From positions 62,001 through 126,000 of the forward strand of contig NZ_JOAI01000005.1 of assembly GCF_000717715.1 (NCBI RefSeq): 64,000 nucleotides of DNA. Direction: 5' to 3'. Positions within the stretch are counted from its first letter, which is position 1; every line of letters starts with the position of its first letter. The position numbers and the translations under genes were made by a program. Origin of the DNA: Streptomyces sp. NRRL B-24484. Its GTDB lineage: Bacteria; Actinomycetota; Actinomycetes; Streptomycetales; Streptomycetaceae. A model generated the notes under the pieces. It searched no databases. It worked only from the letters and a program-made list of their open reading frames with translations, and was not told the origin of the DNA. This document shows, piece by piece, positions 54,241 through 62,378 of the stretch.

Positions 54241-55632
54241 TCAGTCGCTGCGGGAGTGCCGGCCGCCGCCGGGGGCGGGGTGGAGTTCGGCCTGCGGGGC
54301 GTAGCGGGCGGCGGGGGCGCGGAGCACCCAGTTGCGGCCGGCCGGGGCGATCAGCTGCATGTCGTGCAGCAGGCCGAGCACGTCGCGGCGCAGGGCCGTC
54401 CGGTCGGCGAGGTAGTCGCACTCGGGCTGCTCGGGCAGCCCGTAGTCGTCCGTGATGTCACCGAGGGTGCCGTCTATCAGCGCGTCGGGGACGAGGACGG
54501 CCGGCGGGGCGGCCTCCTCCGGCAGCGGGCGGAGCTCCTCCACCAGGCGCTCGGCGACCAGCAGCGCGGTGCGGGCGAGCGGCCCGTCGGCGAGGTCGGA
54601 GAGTTCGTCGGCGGGGTCGAGCAGCGCTATGCCCTCGGTTCGGATCTCCGCCTCCAGCCCGAGGAAGTCGGCGAACAGCTCGGCCTCCGCGGGCAGCCGG
54701 CCGAGCAGCCAGGCGCGTTCCGGTGCGGCCAGTTCGTCGGTGAGCACGACCGGGTTCTCGGCGAGCAGGCGGCGGACGGCCCGGGCCGGGGTGTCGGAGG
54801 AGACGGCGGACGACGGCGCGGGGGCGGCGAGCAGGGCGCGGGCGAGGTCGCGGTCGAGGGCGAGGCCGCCGTCCGGCTCGGCGGTGGCCACCTGCCAGTC
54901 CGTCAGCAGTGCGGGCACCTCGGGCCGTTCGAGGTCGGGCACCCGTCGGTCGGCGATCGCGCCGAGGGCGAGGACGAGGGCGGCGTACCCGTCGGGGCCG
55001 AAGCCGGGCAGGGTGCGGTCGGCCAGCGGGGCCTTGTGCAGGCGGGCGTGGGCGGGGCCGACGGTGAGCGGGTAGCCGAGGAGTTCGCCGAACCGTTCGG
55101 TCAGCCAGTCGGCGTGACGGTGTATCAGCGGGAATCCGGCGCCGTGCGGGCCGTCCGGGGTGACCAGCGGGTGGGCGAGCAGCAGCCGGGCGGCGGTGCG
55201 GCGCTCGCCCGCGGTGGCGCTCTGCCCGGTGGCCCGGCTGCGGTCGGGGCGCCGGTGGCGGCCGGGCGCGGCGGGCGCCGGGACGCGTCCGGGCGGGGTG
55301 TCGGGGCGGGCCCGGCGCAGGCCGCGGGGGCGGGCGGCGGCGGGCGTCCGGTGCACGGTCGGCCCGTGCCACCAGCTGGCGCCGGCGGCCTGACCGTGCG
55401 GGTCGGCCGGGCGGCCGCCGAGGTGCCGGGCCGGGTAGAGCCCGAAGACGGCGGTGAACAGCCGGTGCGCGTCGGCCTCGTCGGCGTCGGCGAACCGGCG
55501 GGCCAGCAGCTCGGCCTGCGGGTACGCGCCGGTGCGCGCGTGGGCCGTGAGCTGCCCCGCCCCGCCCATGCGCCCGTCCGCCACGCCGCCGGCCGCCCCG
55601 CGGGCGCCGGTCGCGTACTCGTGCTGGTCCAT
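54241..55632 (-). CDS. DUF2398 (TIGR02678, JetB-like) protein fused to a DUF2397 (JetA-like) tail
   Basis: 463 residues. Residues 30-100 match the C-terminal end of DUF2397/TIGR02677 proteins: LLARRFADADEADAHRLFTA, VFGLYPARHLG and ASWWHGPTV. From about 140 the DUF2398/TIGR02678 pattern starts: ERRTAARLLLAHPLVTPDG, FPLIHRHADWLTERFGELLG, ARLHKAPL, YAALVLALGAIADR, and it ends LLHDMQLIAPAGRNWVLRAP. In Wadjet-type plasmid-defence loci these are two separate subunits next to an SMC-like ATPase (JetC) and a nuclease (JetD). Here neither partner is present in the window and the first 350 or so residues of JetA are gone. Residues 100-135 are low-complexity. It may be a remnant or a repurposed protein. 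Confidence 0.6.
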   Translation of the reverse strand: MDQHEYATGARGAAGGVADGRMGGAGQLTAHARTGAYPQAELLARRFADADEADAHRLFTAVFGLYPARHLGGRPADPHGQAAGASWWHGPTVHRTPAAARPRGLRRARPDTPPGRVPAPAAPGRHRRPDRSRATGQSATAGERRTAARLLLAHPLVTPDGPHGAGFPLIHRHADWLTERFGELLGYPLTVGPAHARLHKAPLADRTLPGFGPDGYAALVLALGAIADRRVPDLERPEVPALLTDWQVATAEPDGGLALDRDLARALLAAPAPSSAVSSDTPARAVRRLLAENPVVLTDELAAPERAWLLGRLPAEAELFADFLGLEAEIRTEGIALLDPADELSDLADGPLARTALLVAERLVEELRPLPEEAAPPAVLVPDALIDGTLGDITDDYGLPEQPECDYLADRTALRRDVLGLLHDMQLIAPAGRNWVLRAPAARYAPQAELHPAPGGGRHSRSD

Positions 55633-55759
55633 GTCGGTGCCCAGCCTAGACGGTGCCCGGGGCCGGACGGGACGCCTCCGCGGGTCGGCCCCGCAACCAC
55701 TGCTACGCGCGGGTAACCCTCCCCTTCCGCCTGCGCCCGGCGTCCCCTAGGGTCCTCGC

Positions 55760-56128
55760 ATGCCGAACCTGCCCGACGTCGTGCGGTGCTCCATACCCGC
55801 CTTCGTGCTGCTCACCGCCCTGGAGGCGGTTCCGTGCCGGCTCCGCCCGGACGGGCACGGACGGGGCCGCGCCGCGAAGGACACCGCGGCGGGCCGGTCG
55901 ACGGGCCGCGGCAGCCTGCTGTTCGACGCGGGGTGGCGGACCCCGGTCGTCGCGGCCTGCGCGGCGCCGTACGAGGTGACCCCGCCGCGGGCGGCGACGC
56001 ACGCGTACGCGGCGATCGCCCGTAACGCGGTCGCCGCCGACGGCCGGGGCCACCGCCTCCGCCGCCTCACCCAGGGGCCGGGCCGGCGGCCCGCCCGCAC
56101 CGAGAGCCCGGAGGGCACCCCCGCATGA
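55760..56128 (+). pseudogene. Remnant of a sterol desaturase/fatty-acid hydroxylase gene
   Basis: An open frame of 122 residues whose first 75 resemble the N-terminus of streptomycete sterol-desaturase-family proteins: MPNLPDVVRCSIPAFVLLTA, AAKDTAAGRSTGRGSLLFDA and PVVAACAAPYEVTPPR. Helix residues are replaced by Arg, Pro and Cys, and none of the membrane-bound histidine clusters follow. The remaining 45 residues are unrelated low-complexity. The stop overlaps the start of the next gene (ATGA), so it may still act as a leader ORF for it. It could alternatively be a small novel protein. Confidence 0.55.
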
Positions 56129-56832
56129 CCGTCTCCGCACGACTGCGCACCGCGCGCGGTCTCGTCACCGCCTTCGCCGCCACCTCGGCGGCCCACCTGG
56201 GGGCGATCGCCACCGGCGCGACGGTGCTGCAGAACGTCACCAAGCCGGCCCTGATGCCGCTGCTGGCCGCGCACAGCCTGGCCTCCGCCGAGCGCGCGCC
56301 GAAGCTGCTGGCGCCGGCCCTGCTGGCGAGCGCCGCGGGCGACGTGCTGCTGCAGCTGGGCGGGAGCACCGCCTTCCTGGCCGGCATGGGCTCCTTCGCG
56401 GCGGCGCACGTCGCGTACGTGACGATGTTCGCCCGGCAGGGCGCCTTCACGGACCGCCGGCGGACCCTGCTGGTGGCCACGGGCTACGCGGCGGCCTGGG
56501 CGGCGATGATCTCCCAGCTCTGGCCGGACCTCGGCGCGCTGCAGATCCCGGTGGCGGCGTACAGCCTGCTGCTGGCGTCCACCGCCGTCTCCTCGGCCGG
56601 GCTGGGGCTCGCGACCGGCATCGGCGGCGGCCTGTTCCTGCTGTCGGACAGCCTGATCGCCGTCCGGCTGGCCGACTGGAAACTGCTGCCCGGCCACAAC
56701 GTGCTGGTGATGGCGACCTACATCGCCGCGCAGTACCTGCTGGCGCGCGGCGCGCTGCGGGCCGAGGCGGCCCGGACGGAACCGCAGGCCGTGGACGGGG
56801 CCGCCCCGGCACGACTCGGCGCCCCGGCCTGA
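56125..56832 (+). CDS. YhhN/TMEM86-family lysoplasmalogenase-like membrane protein
   Basis: 235 residues with about eight hydrophobic helices. Family marks: NVTKPALMPLLAAHSL (conserved KP), APALLASAAGDVLLQLGG (GD), YVTMFARQG, and GGLFLLSDSLIAVRLADW (SD motif). Lysoplasmalogenases hydrolyse the vinyl-ether bond of lysoplasmalogens; bacterial roles are unclear. ATG in an ATGA overlap with the upstream remnant. A hairpin straddles the stop. Confidence 0.85.
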   Translation: MTVSARLRTARGLVTAFAATSAAHLGAIATGATVLQNVTKPALMPLLAAHSLASAERAPKLLAPALLASAAGDVLLQLGGSTAFLAGMGSFAAAHVAYVTMFARQGAFTDRRRTLLVATGYAAAWAAMISQLWPDLGALQIPVAAYSLLLASTAVSSAGLGLATGIGGGLFLLSDSLIAVRLADWKLLPGHNVLVMATYIAAQYLLARGALRAEAARTEPQAVDGAAPARLGAPA

Positions 56833-56846
56833 GCGGGCGGGGCGCC
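56818..56846 (+). terminator. Hairpin across the end of the YhhN-family gene
   Basis: GGCGCCCC (56818-56825) and GGGGCGCC (56839-56846) form an 8-bp stem that includes the last codons and stop. Confidence 0.45.
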
Positions 56847-56869
56847 GGACGGACGAGCCGTGGCGGGCA

Positions 56870-57445
56870 TCAGGACTGCGGGGCGCGGCGCCGCAGCAGC
56901 CAGAAGCCGCCGAGGCCGGCCGCGACCAGCGCACCGCCCGTGGCCAGCTCCCGGGTGCCGGTGCCGGTGACCGAGCCGCCGACGCCGGTGGCCACGCTGC
57001 CGTGCGGCTCGGGCGCGCCGCCGTGGCCGGAACCGGCCGGGGTCAGCGGGGCCAGCACGCCGACGGTGCCGGTGAACGCGTCGCCGTTGGGGCACTTGCC
57101 GTCGATGCCCCAGGACGCGGGCTTCTCGGTGACCTGCTCGGTGAGGGTGAGCTCGGTCGCCGAGAGCAGCGCGATACTGCCGGTGTAGGTGCCGTTCGGG
57201 CCCGAGGTCAGCGTGACGGTGCCGCCGGTGAACGCCTTCGACGTGGCGGTGATGGTCTTCGTCGTGCTGCCGGGGCAGACCACGTTGACGGTGACCTTCT
57301 CGCCGGGGGCGGCCTGGGCCGGGGTGACCTTGGCCGGTTCGGGCCCCTTCGCGGGGGCGGCGGGCACGGCGTGCGCGGCCGGCGCGGCGAGGGCGAGCAG
57401 GGCGGTCGTGCCGAGGACGGCGGCGGCGGTACGCGGGATGCGCAT
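56870..57445 (-). CDS. Cell-surface protein with Ig-like domain and C-terminal anchor
   Basis: 191 residues from ATG 57445 with GGAGGT 5 nt upstream. Signal peptide RTAAAVLGTTALLALAAPAA. Beta-rich central domain with two cysteines (NVVCPGSTTK and IDGKCPNGDAF) and TVTLTSGPNGTYTGSIAL. A Gly/Ser/Thr stalk leads to RELATGG, a helix (ALVAAGLGGFWLL) and RRR. This is the layout of a sortase substrate, but the motif lacks the extra residue of LAxTG, so it may simply be membrane-anchored. Confidence 0.72.
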   Translation of the reverse strand: MRIPRTAAAVLGTTALLALAAPAAHAVPAAPAKGPEPAKVTPAQAAPGEKVTVNVVCPGSTTKTITATSKAFTGGTVTLTSGPNGTYTGSIALLSATELTLTEQVTEKPASWGIDGKCPNGDAFTGTVGVLAPLTPAGSGHGGAPEPHGSVATGVGGSVTGTGTRELATGGALVAAGLGGFWLLRRRAPQS

Positions 57446-57603
57446 GCCGGACCTCCAGGTTCTCGAGTGCGGCCGGGGGCGGGGTCGCCCCGTGGTCGGT
57501 CGGCTGCACCCAGTCATGCCCGACGCTAGGCAGCACCGCCCCGCCCGGCCACCGCACGCGACCGTTCGGGTCCGCACCGTCACTGCCGGTGCGGACCGCC
57601 GCC

Positions 57604-58407
57604 TCAGACCTCCAGGTCGACCACGACCGGGGCGTGGTCCGAGGTGCCCTTGCCCTTGCGGGCCTCGCGGTCGACGTAGGTGTCGGTGACGGCGTCGGCG
57701 AAGGCCTTGTTGGCCAGCGTCAGGTCGATCCGCATGCCGCGGTTCTTCGGGAAGGCCAGCTGGCGGTAGTCCCAGTAGGTGTAGGGGCGGTCGTACTTGA
57801 GCGGGCGGGGCACGACGTCCTGCAGGCCGGCCTCGTGGAGGGCGGCGAGGGCGGCCCGCTCGGGCTCGGTGACGTGGGTGAGGCCGGCGAAGGCGGCCGG
57901 GTCGAAGACGTCCTCGTCGCTCGGGGCGATGTTGAAGTCGCCGAGCACGGCGAACGGGCGGTCGCCCGCCGCGTCCTCCAGGACGGACTGCCGCAGCGTC
58001 TCCAGCCAGGCCAGCTTGTAGCGGTAGTGCGCGTGGTCGACCTCGCGGCCGTTCGGCACGTACACCGACCAGACCCGCACGGGGCCGCAGGTGGCGCCGA
58101 TCGCGCGCGGTTCGACGTCCGGCAGCAGCGCGTCGTCGGCCTGGTAGCCGGGCTGCTCGGGCAGGCCGCGGACGACGTCCTCCAGGCCCAGCTTGGACAG
58201 CACCGCGACGCCGTTCCAGCGGCCGTTGCCGTGCGCGGCGGTCTCGTAGCCGAGCGCCCGGACCTCCTCGTACGGGAAGGCGTCCGCGGCGCACTTCAGC
58301 TCCTGCAGGCAGAGCACGTCGGGGGCGGCGCTCTCCAGCCACTCCAGGAGCTTGGGCAGCCGTGCGGTGACGGAGTTGATGTTCCAGGTGGCGATGCGGA
58401 CGGTCAC
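57604..58407 (-). CDS. xth: Exodeoxyribonuclease III
   Basis: 267 residues from GTG 58407. RIATWNINSVTARLPKLLEWL, VLCLQELKCAADAFP (metal-binding Glu), VWSVYVPNGREVDH, FAVLGDFNIAPSDEDVFDP (Asp and Asn), YTYWDYR, RGMRIDLTLAN and GTSDHAPVVVDLEV (Asp-His). All EEP/XthA active-site residues are present. Acts on abasic sites and 3' ends in base-excision repair. Confidence 0.95.
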   Translation of the reverse strand: MTVRIATWNINSVTARLPKLLEWLESAAPDVLCLQELKCAADAFPYEEVRALGYETAAHGNGRWNGVAVLSKLGLEDVVRGLPEQPGYQADDALLPDVEPRAIGATCGPVRVWSVYVPNGREVDHAHYRYKLAWLETLRQSVLEDAAGDRPFAVLGDFNIAPSDEDVFDPAAFAGLTHVTEPERAALAALHEAGLQDVVPRPLKYDRPYTYWDYRQLAFPKNRGMRIDLTLANKAFADAVTDTYVDREARKGKGTSDHAPVVVDLEV

Positions 58408-58529
58408 GGCGGGCGGCCTCCCCGGTGGTACGGGCTGGTGCGGGCATGGTTCGGGCATGGTGCACGGCGCCGTTCGGGCGGGTGCGCGCGAACGGGGTGG
58501 GCACCCGGCAGGCACCCACCCCGAACATA

Positions 58530-58556
58530 CCGCCCGGCGCCGACAACCCCGGGCGG
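58530..58556 (-). terminator. Hairpin terminator after gamma-glutamyltransferase gene
   Basis: CCGCCCGG (58530-58537) with CCGGGCGG (58549-58556) immediately after the stop at 58557 on the minus strand. Confidence 0.5.
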
Positions 58557-60353
58557 TCAGCGGGCGGGCCGCACCACCGCCGCCGAGCCGCCGCCGCGGC
58601 GCACCGGCTCGGCGGCCGCCCGCCAGCGGCCGTCCGGCAGCCGTTCCACGCCGGTGGCGGCGCCGATCTCCGGGGAGGGCGCGAGCACCTGGCCGAGCGC
58701 CTCCAGCCCGGCCCGCTCGGGCAGCGCCAGGAAGCCGGCCTCGGCGGCGGTGGTGGCGGCGTTGCGCTGGCTGGCCCGCGGTGCGGCGATCGCCTGCTCC
58801 AGGGTCAGCCCGCGGTCGATCCGGCCGAGCAGCACCTGCAGCACGGTGGTGATGATGGTGGCCCCGCCGGGCGAGCCGGCGGCGAACAGCGGCCGGCCGT
58901 CGCGCAGCACGATCGTCGGCGAGATCGAGGAGCGCGGCCGCTTGCCGGGGCCCGGCAGGTTGGGGTCGGGCACGCCCGGGGTGACCGGGGAGAAGGAGAA
59001 GTCGGTCAGCTCGTTGTTGAGCAGGAAGCCGCGGCCGGGCACGGTGATCCCGCTGCCGCCGGTCTGCTCGATGGTGAGGGTGTAGGAGACCACGTTGCCC
59101 CACCGGTCGGCGACGGTCAGGTGGGTGGTGCTGGGGCCCTCGTACGCCTCGGTGACGGCGGGTCCGGCGGAGCCGCAGGCGGCCGGGTGGTACGGGTCGC
59201 CGGGGGCGAGCGGGCTGGCCAGCGCCCGGGTCGGGTCGAGCAGGCAGGCCCGGGCGGCGGTGAAGGCCGGCGAGAGCAGCCGGTCGGTGGGGACGGACTG
59301 CGCCGCCGGGTCGCCGACCCAGCGGTTGCGGTCGGCGAAGGCGATCCGGGAGGCCTCCAGGAAGCGGTGGTAGTACTGGGTGGCGTCGAGGTGGGCCAGG
59401 TCCGAGCGGGACAGGATGCCGAGCGCCTCGCCGACGGTGGTGCCGCCGCTGGAGGACGGGGCGATGGAGTACACCTCGGTGCCGCGGTAGGCCACCCTGG
59501 TCGGCTTCTGCTCCAGCACCCGGTAGGCGGCGAGGTCGGTGCGGTCGACCCTGCCGGGGCGGGCGGTGCGGCCGGAGGCCGGGTCGACCGGCGGGTGCTG
59601 CAGCGTGTCGACCACGTCGGCGCCGATCGGGCCGCGGTAGAGCGCCGCGGTGCCGTCCCGGCCGAGCTGCCGGTAGGTGGCGGCGAGGTCGGGGTTGCGG
59701 AGCGTCGAGCCGACCACCGGCAGCGCGCCGCCGGGCAGGAAGAGCGCCCGGGTGGCCGGGAAGTCCCGGAACCGGGCCTCGTTGGCGGCGGTCTGGTCGC
59801 GGAAGGTCTGGTCGACGGTGAATCCGCGGTCGGCGATCCGCTCGGCCGGGCGCAGCACCTCGGCGAGCGGGCGGGTGCCCCACAGCTTGAGGGCCTTCTC
59901 CCAGGTGGCCGCGGTGCCGGGCACGCCGACCGACAGGCCGCTGGTGACGGCGTCGGCGAAGGGCAGCGGTTTGCCGTCGGTGTCCAGGAAGAGCGAGGTG
60001 TCGGCGGTGCGGGAGGCGGTCTCCCGGCCGTCGAGGGTGGAGACCCGGCCGGTGCGGGCGTCGTAGGCGACGAAGTAGCCGCCTCCGCCGATGCCGGCCG
60101 AGTAGGGCTCGGTCACGCCGAGGGCGGCGGCGGTGGCGACCGCGGCGTCCACCGCGTTGCCGCCGCGGCGGAGCACCTCGATGCCGGCGGCGGTGGCGTC
60201 GGCGTCGACACTGGCGACGGCCCCGCCCCGACCGACGGCCTCCGGCGTCTTCGGCGGGGCCTGTGCGGGAGCCGCCCCGGCGGGTGCGACGGCGCCGAGG
60301 ACCAGACAGCCGGCGAGGGCGATCGACGGGGCGATTCGGGCCAGAGCTCTCAT
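58557..60353 (-). CDS. ggt: Gamma-glutamyltransferase
   Basis: 598 residues. Signal peptide ARIAPSIALAGCLVLGAVAP. The N-terminal subunit has AVATAAALGVTEPYSAGIGGGG and LDGRETAS. Autocleavage would occur before T409 in GPSTTHLTVADRWGN, the nucleophile. GSGITVPGRGFLLNNELTDF and RPRSSISPTIV, then AAGSPGGATIITTV, match the substrate pocket. It hydrolyses glutathione-like gamma-glutamyl bonds outside the cytoplasm; in mycothiol-based actinomycetes it probably acts on gamma-glutamyl peptides. Divergent from the S15 peptidase gene with about 215 bp between. Confidence 0.93.
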   Translation of the reverse strand: MRALARIAPSIALAGCLVLGAVAPAGAAPAQAPPKTPEAVGRGGAVASVDADATAAGIEVLRRGGNAVDAAVATAAALGVTEPYSAGIGGGGYFVAYDARTGRVSTLDGRETASRTADTSLFLDTDGKPLPFADAVTSGLSVGVPGTAATWEKALKLWGTRPLAEVLRPAERIADRGFTVDQTFRDQTAANEARFRDFPATRALFLPGGALPVVGSTLRNPDLAATYRQLGRDGTAALYRGPIGADVVDTLQHPPVDPASGRTARPGRVDRTDLAAYRVLEQKPTRVAYRGTEVYSIAPSSSGGTTVGEALGILSRSDLAHLDATQYYHRFLEASRIAFADRNRWVGDPAAQSVPTDRLLSPAFTAARACLLDPTRALASPLAPGDPYHPAACGSAGPAVTEAYEGPSTTHLTVADRWGNVVSYTLTIEQTGGSGITVPGRGFLLNNELTDFSFSPVTPGVPDPNLPGPGKRPRSSISPTIVLRDGRPLFAAGSPGGATIITTVLQVLLGRIDRGLTLEQAIAAPRASQRNAATTAAEAGFLALPERAGLEALGQVLAPSPEIGAATGVERLPDGRWRAAAEPVRRGGGSAAVVRPAR

Positions 60354-60569
60354 GCGGGCCTCCTGAGGCAGCGTCAGCTATCCGTTCTGCCACAGGTGCA
60401 GTGGACAGGACAACAGCGCCTCAGGCCACTACCCGTCAGTAGTTTCGTTATCGCTCCGATACCGTCCGACCCGTTACTGACATCGAGTCCAACAAGCTAC
60501 CGTCCGGTGAACCAGCTCGGTCCTGCACCCCCACCCCCACCCCGCAGACCGGTCCCTTGGAGTGCCCCC

Positions 60570-62210
60570 ATGCCTGCACTGCCTGCACTGCCTGCGCGCG
60601 CACGCCGGAGAGCCGCCGCCCTCGCGCTGGCCACCGCCCTGCTGACCGCCGCCCCGATCGGCCTCGCGCCGCTCGCCTCCCCCGCCCTCGCCGCCGCGAG
60701 CGCCTCGCCGGTGCTCCGCTTCACCGACATCCCCGGCGAGGGCGGCACCGTCCTCAAGGGCAACGTCTACGAGCCCGGCGACGGCGCCGACCACCACCCG
60801 CTGCTCGTCCTGCCGTCCAGTTGGAGCCTCAACGACCTGGAGTACCTCGCCCAGGCGCGCGCGTTCGCCGCCCAGGGGTACGTCGTCGTCTCCTACACGC
60901 CGCGCGGCTTCTGGGGCTCCGGCGGCGAGATCGAGGTGGCCGGGCCGCCCGACGTCGCCGACGTCTCCCGGGTCGTCGACTGGGCACTCGCCCACACCAC
61001 CGCGGATCCGCAGCGGATCGGCCTGGCCGGCATCTCCTACGGCGCCGGGATCAGCCTGCTCGGCGCCGCCTTCGACCCCCGGATCCGCACCGTCGCCGCC
61101 CTCAGCGGCTGGGCCGACCTCGCCGACTCGCTGTTCAGCGACGAGACCCAGCACCTGCAGTCCGCCGGGCTGCTCGCCGTCGCCGGGTACCTGACCGGCC
61201 GTCCGGGCGACGAACTGCGGACCACCCTCACCCGGTACTTCGGCAGCGACTGGGAGAACGAGCCGGCCATCCGCGCCTGGGCCGCGCAGCGGTCCGCGGC
61301 CACCTACGTCGACCGGCTCAACGGCAACGGCACCGCGGTGATGCTCGCCAACGCCTGGGGCGACTCGATCTTCCCGCCGAACCAGCTCACCGACTTCTAC
61401 GAGCGGCTCACCGGCCCCAAGCGGCTCGAACTGCGGCCAGGCGACCACGCCACCGCGGAGGCCACCGGCCTGGCCGGCCTGCCCAACGACGTCTGGACGG
61501 ACACCCGGGCCTGGCTCGACCACCACCTCAAGGGCGTCGACAACGGCATCGACCGGCAGCCGCCGGTGCACATCAGGCCCCAGCTCCAGGACGGCTACGA
61601 GGACTACCCCGACTGGCGGTCCGTCACCGGCTCGACCCGGACGCTGAACCTCGGCGGCCGCGACTGGCTCGGCACCGGAACGCTCTCCACCGGCGCCGCC
61701 CGCACCGGCTGGACCACCCCGACCTCCACCGCCCTCGACTCCGGCGCGGACGGCGGGGTGATCTTCCTGTCCAACCTGGCCGAGCAGTTCCTCAAGGTGC
61801 CGCCCACCGTCTCGGTGCCGCTGCTCCCCCGGCCGGTCGCCGCCGTCTGGCAGTCCGAGGCGTACGGCACCGCGCAGCGGGTCCGCGGGTCGGTGCGGCT
61901 GCACCTCGGGGTGACGCCCTCGGCCGGGCAGGGCAGCCTGGTCGCCTACCTGTACGACGTGGACGCCCTCGGCACCGGCCGCCTGGTCGCCCACGCGCCG
62001 TACACCTTCCTCGGCCGCACCCCCGGCGAGCGGTTCACCGCCGACGTCCGGATGCAGTCCACCGCCTACGACGTCCCGGCCGGCCACCGCCTCGCCCTGG
62101 TCGTGGACGGCGTCGACCCCCTCTACATCACCCACAACCCGGCCCTCGCCACCCTCACCTTCGGCTCCCCGGCCGACGACCCGTCCTGGGTCTCGGTGCC
62201 CTTGAAGTAG
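60570..62210 (+). CDS. Secreted S15/CocE-type alpha/beta-hydrolase (X-Pro dipeptidyl-peptidase-like)
   Basis: 546 residues from ATG 60570. Signal peptide RRAAALALATALLTAAPIGL. Catalytic serine in IGLAGISYGAGISLLGAA, aspartate in VMLANAWGDSIFPPNQ, histidine in LRPGDHATAEATG; PRGFWGSGG lies near the oxyanion. The C-terminal half (about 370-546) is the XPP_PepX/CocE jelly-roll (QRVRGSVRLHLGVTP, AYDVPAGHRLALVVDG). The family cleaves X-Pro dipeptides or acyl esters. Start behind TTGGAG. Confidence 0.85.
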   Translation: MPALPALPARARRRAAALALATALLTAAPIGLAPLASPALAAASASPVLRFTDIPGEGGTVLKGNVYEPGDGADHHPLLVLPSSWSLNDLEYLAQARAFAAQGYVVVSYTPRGFWGSGGEIEVAGPPDVADVSRVVDWALAHTTADPQRIGLAGISYGAGISLLGAAFDPRIRTVAALSGWADLADSLFSDETQHLQSAGLLAVAGYLTGRPGDELRTTLTRYFGSDWENEPAIRAWAAQRSAATYVDRLNGNGTAVMLANAWGDSIFPPNQLTDFYERLTGPKRLELRPGDHATAEATGLAGLPNDVWTDTRAWLDHHLKGVDNGIDRQPPVHIRPQLQDGYEDYPDWRSVTGSTRTLNLGGRDWLGTGTLSTGAARTGWTTPTSTALDSGADGGVIFLSNLAEQFLKVPPTVSVPLLPRPVAAVWQSEAYGTAQRVRGSVRLHLGVTPSAGQGSLVAYLYDVDALGTGRLVAHAPYTFLGRTPGERFTADVRMQSTAYDVPAGHRLALVVDGVDPLYITHNPALATLTFGSPADDPSWVSVPLK

Positions 62211-62222
62211 GGGGCGAATCCA

Positions 62223-62363
62223 CAGGGGCGCGTGGGGCACCTCCCGGCCGAAGGCCGGGGGAGAACTGCGCAATGCGGATGGGGGCTCGCCGTACGGACC
62301 ACGGCCTAGCCCGAATTCGTCACGATGCCCGATCCCGGACTGCGCGGTTCCCCGCGCCCCTGA
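62223..62363. repeat. Streptomycete intergenic inverted repeat, copy B, with nested hairpin
   Basis: Left arm begins CAGGGGCGCGTGGGGCA (62223), is interrupted by a palindromic segment (CTCCCGGCCGAAGGCCGGG, about 62241-62262), then resumes AGAACTGCGCA. The inverted right arm TGCGCGGTTCCCCGCGCCCC is at 62341-62360. The outer arms match copy A at 28295-28467, but copy A lacks the inner palindrome. Confidence 0.78.
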
Positions 62364-62378
62364 GGTGCCCTTCCGGTG

